From Candidatus Nanohaloarchaea archaeon (GTDB taxonomy: Archaea > EX4484-52 > GLR71): a DNA stretch of 6,852 nucleotides. The notes below the pieces were generated by a model. The model made no database searches. It saw nothing but the letters and a program-made list of their open reading frames with translations, and had not been told where the DNA came from. A program made the position numbers and the translations under genes. The stretch covers positions 1-6,852 of the forward strand of contig DAOVHT010000055.1 of the NCBI GenBank assembly GCA_030671745.1, given 5' to 3'. This document shows, in pieces, positions 4,889-6,852 of the stretch (position 1 is its first letter; each line of letters opens with the position of its first letter).

Positions 4889-6271
4889 ATGACAACAAAG
4901 ACTGACGACAAAAAAACTGCAACAAAACCAAAGACTGAAAAACCTAAAACAACAAGATCAGCACCACCAAAGAACGCAGGAACTACAAAAAAAACCAATA
5001 ATTCTAAAACAAAAACAGATAAGACAAAAGGAAAAAAAGAGATATCTAAAGAAGAGAGCCAGAAGATACGCCTTGAGACTGCACAGACTTTCGCAAAAGA
5101 GATCCAGAAAGAATTCAAGAACAGCCTGAAAGCAGTCATAGTCTACGGATCGACCGCAAAAGGTAAACACAGAGAGACTTCAGACATAGACACCTTTGTA
5201 ATAATTGATGACACCAAGCTTGAGAAAGACATACCGCCGGAAGTCAAAGAGAAGATAAGTGCAGACCTGAGACGTATCGGCACAAAAATAGACAAGAACA
5301 TAACAATACAGGCATTCATGTTCCTTACAGAGTTCTGGGAATCCATAAGATCAGTTGAACCATTGATAATGGAGATCCTGAGGTTCGGCATCCCAGTCTA
5401 TGATGTAGGCATATACATGCCTGCAAAAAGAATGCTGCAACGTGGCATGCTCCCGACAACAAACGAAGCCGTCGCAAAAAGGATCCACATCGCACCGCAA
5501 CACCTTAAGATGGCGGAATTCAGGATGAAAAGCGGTGCACATTTCATGGAACAGGCAATGGCTGCTGCAGGACAGGCACCACTGATGCTCATAGGAAAAG
5601 TACCACCCGGAAAAGAAGATGTACCGAAAGAGCTGATATTCCATTTTGTTGACAAGAAACTTCTTGACGCAAAATACGGTGAGATGGCACAGAAGATACA
5701 CGACTTTGCAAAAGAGATTGAACATGCCGAAAAGAAAGAGATTGAAAATTTAGGTAAAAGGACAGATGAATACCTAAAGATGACAGATGAATTCATAAAA
5801 GAGATGCAAGAACTCCTGAAAAGACTATCTGAACAGAAAGCGGACACGGTCTTAATGAACACCTACAAAGCATTCCTTAAGGCAAATGTCGGTGCACTTG
5901 AACTGAAAGGTATAAAACCGCCAGCACACCTAAAAGATCTCCCTAAAGCCATGGCTGACCATTTCCCTGAAGTGAAAGAACTTCAAGAAGACCTTTTCGA
6001 ACGGCTTGCAAAAGCACTTATCATCGCAAAGAAAGGAAAAGCAGAGATGATACCTGAAAGAGAGATCTATGGACTTAAAGAAGAGACGAAACGTTTCATC
6101 TACACATTGGGCAACAAACTGAAAGAACTCAAAGCTAAAGGCGAGCTCAAGATATCCGAAGAAAAACTTGAGATGATAAAGAAACTCAAAGAATCCCAAG
6201 AGAATAGCAAAAACCACAATTCAGGCCATGTCACAATGAGTAGACCATCTGAAAAGAAAGAAGAGAAGTAA
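4889..6271 (+). CDS. Nucleotidyltransferase-fold protein with basic N-terminal tail and long helical C-terminus
   Basis: A 460-residue protein in three parts. Residues 1-55 form a Lys/Thr/Pro-rich disordered tail. Residues about 56-175 form a minimal nucleotidyltransferase (pol beta-like) core: a helix, then VIVYGSTAKGKHRETSDIDTFV (the first G-S pair at 87-88, then D99 and D101). The expected third acidic residue falls in ITIQAFMF, where I see Gln141. The rest (VEPLIMEILRFGIPVYD) matches the family's end strand. Residues 176-445 are mostly charged helices, including APLMLIGKVPPGKEDVPKEL (230-249) and long coiled-coil-like segments (about 262-316). The start is supported by AAGGTG at 4878. The family resembles unnamed nucleotidyltransferase proteins of DPANN archaea. 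The substrate is unknown: candidates are RNA ends, a small molecule or a protein target. The helical part may be HEPN-like, but I see no R-x4-6-H motif that I trust. It is a single-gene unit. Confidence 0.8.
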   Translation: MTTKTDDKKTATKPKTEKPKTTRSAPPKNAGTTKKTNNSKTKTDKTKGKKEISKEESQKIRLETAQTFAKEIQKEFKNSLKAVIVYGSTAKGKHRETSDIDTFVIIDDTKLEKDIPPEVKEKISADLRRIGTKIDKNITIQAFMFLTEFWESIRSVEPLIMEILRFGIPVYDVGIYMPAKRMLQRGMLPTTNEAVAKRIHIAPQHLKMAEFRMKSGAHFMEQAMAAAGQAPLMLIGKVPPGKEDVPKELIFHFVDKKLLDAKYGEMAQKIHDFAKEIEHAEKKEIENLGKRTDEYLKMTDEFIKEMQELLKRLSEQKADTVLMNTYKAFLKANVGALELKGIKPPAHLKDLPKAMADHFPEVKELQEDLFERLAKALIIAKKGKAEMIPEREIYGLKEETKRFIYTLGNKLKELKAKGELKISEEKLEMIKKLKESQENSKNHNSGHVTMSRPSEKKEEK

Positions 6272-6280
6272 TACTGACCA

Positions 6281-6320
6281 TTATTTTTTCTTATTTTCAG
6301 AAATTTCTTTTTTTATTTTC
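6281..6320 (+). terminator. T-rich terminator after the nucleotidyltransferase gene
   Basis: Ten bases after the TAA stop come repeated T-runs (TTATTTTTTCTTATTTTC, then TTTCTTTTTTTATTTTC). This is the typical archaeal pattern, without a strong hairpin. Only the short palindrome AGAAATTTCT lies between the runs. Confidence 0.65.
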
Positions 6321-6433
6321 ATTTAATTCTCAAAAAACAACTAAACAGACACATACTTATATAACCTATTAGTCAAAAATAATGATATTATACAACACAA
6401 TAACCGTTTCTTTATGTCCTGAAACAAACTCAG

Positions 6434-6472
6434 AAAGATATATTAGATACAAAATATACAGGAAAAAGTGAT
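6434..6472 (+). promoter_or_regulatory. Candidate promoter and Shine-Dalgarno site for RNase J
   Basis: AAGATATATTAGA (6435-6447) is TATA-like and would start transcription near 6466. AAGTGAT (6466-6472) lies 5 bases before the ATG at 6478 and repeats the site and spacing seen before mnhB. Another AT-rich box (TTATATAACC, 6358-6367) is further upstream. The remainder of 6321-6433 holds no gene that I can see. Confidence 0.4.
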
Positions 6473-6477
6473 AAATT

Positions 6478-6852
6478 ATGAAATTTTATGCAATAGGCGG
6501 CTTCAAAGAAGTCGGGAAAAACATGACAGCCATAGAAGTGAATGGCGAGGTAGTGATATTTGACATGGGTGTATCAATGGAACACCTGATAGAACTGAGT
6601 GCAAAAGGCTTGAATTATGAGAATGTTGATGAACAGACATTACGGAGCATGGGCGTACTACCAAACGATCTGATACTTAATACAAAAAAAGTGATTGGAA
6701 TCGCAATATCCCACGGACATCTAGACCATATATCAGCAATACCAAAACTGATAAAACGATACAACTGTCCAATCCTTGCAACACCATACACAGCAGAGAT
6801 AATCAAACGGCTCCTTAAGGATCATAGGATGGAAGATTATCTTAAATACATA
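6478..6852 (+). CDS. rnj: Ribonuclease J (metallo-beta-lactamase/beta-CASP), N-terminal 125 codons only
   Basis: The frame opens at ATG 6478 and runs in frame to the last base. Archaeal RNase J is about 450 residues, so only the first quarter is present. Family landmarks are FYAIGGFKEVGKNMTAIEV (3-21), VVIFDMGVSM (25-34) and the metal-binding motif SHGHLDHISAIPKL (78-91: H79, H81, D83, H84), which binds two zinc ions in the catalytic site. GVLPNDLIL before it is the typical G-x-x-P-x-D-x-x-L link. The beta-CASP insert and the later histidines lie beyond the window. The family carries out 5'-3' exonucleolytic RNA decay and maturation in the cytoplasm. Bacterial-type RNase J and archaeal aRNase J share these motifs, and context favours the archaeal form. 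aCPSF1-type proteins are excluded because there is no KH domain before the MBL fold. Confidence 0.92.
   Translation, partial: MKFYAIGGFKEVGKNMTAIEVNGEVVIFDMGVSMEHLIELSAKGLNYENVDEQTLRSMGVLPNDLILNTKKVIGIAISHGHLDHISAIPKLIKRYNCPILATPYTAEIIKRLLKDHRMEDYLKYI

Noticed and set aside
4795..6217. Minus-strand open frames opposite the nucleotidyltransferase gene
   Set aside because: They are Phe/Cys/Ser-rich translations of the complement of Lys/Glu codons. The plus frame carries the nucleotidyltransferase motifs.
1..6852. Insertion sequences, transposases, CRISPR arrays or phage genes
   Set aside because: No transposase or integrase motifs, terminal repeats or regularly spaced repeats were seen.

Overview
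The window looks archaeal, most likely from a DPANN-type lineage (Woesearchaeota/Pacearchaeota-like). This is an inference from several traits. Intergenic regions are AT-rich with TATA-box-like promoters and T-run terminators. An archaeal-type RNase J begins at the right edge. The long lysine-rich nucleotidyltransferase-helical protein and the Pro/Gln/Ser-rich coiled-coil protein are of kinds I associate with DPANN genomes. No marker gene fixes the taxon.

Left half (1-3648, minus strand): eight tightly packed membrane-protein genes form one Mrp/Mbh-type cation/proton antiporter module. In transcription order they are mnhE, mnhF, mnhG, a DUF4040 (MbhD-like) gene, an MbhE-like gene, mnhB, mnhC and the start of mnhD, which runs off the left edge. 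Apart from a 106-bp gap before mnhD, neighbouring genes overlap by 1-4 bases or lie within 6 bases, and most have Shine-Dalgarno sites. The order matches the antiporter half of archaeal membrane-bound hydrogenase (mbhA-H). The C-terminal pieces of MrpA are separate genes, and the large NuoL-like part of MrpA is absent from this window. Whether the operon continues into a hydrogenase or is a stand-alone Na+/H+ antiporter depends on sequence beyond base 1.

Middle (3649-4888): upstream of mnhE lies a G/U-rich segment that folds into several hairpins. The last is a strong C-UUCG-G-capped hairpin followed by a T-run, placed as a leader attenuator or the end of a small RNA. Next comes a minus-strand gene for a 249-residue disordered Pro/Ser/Gln-rich protein with a C-terminal coiled coil. 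A 192-bp AT-rich divergent promoter region with a perfect 9-bp inverted repeat follows.

Right half (4889-6852, plus strand): a 460-residue protein has a basic tail, a minimal nucleotidyltransferase core and a long helical C-terminus. A T-rich terminator and a promoter region follow, then the first 125 codons of RNase J.

The antiporter genes clearly act as one complex. Nothing in the sequence ties the plus-strand genes functionally to it.
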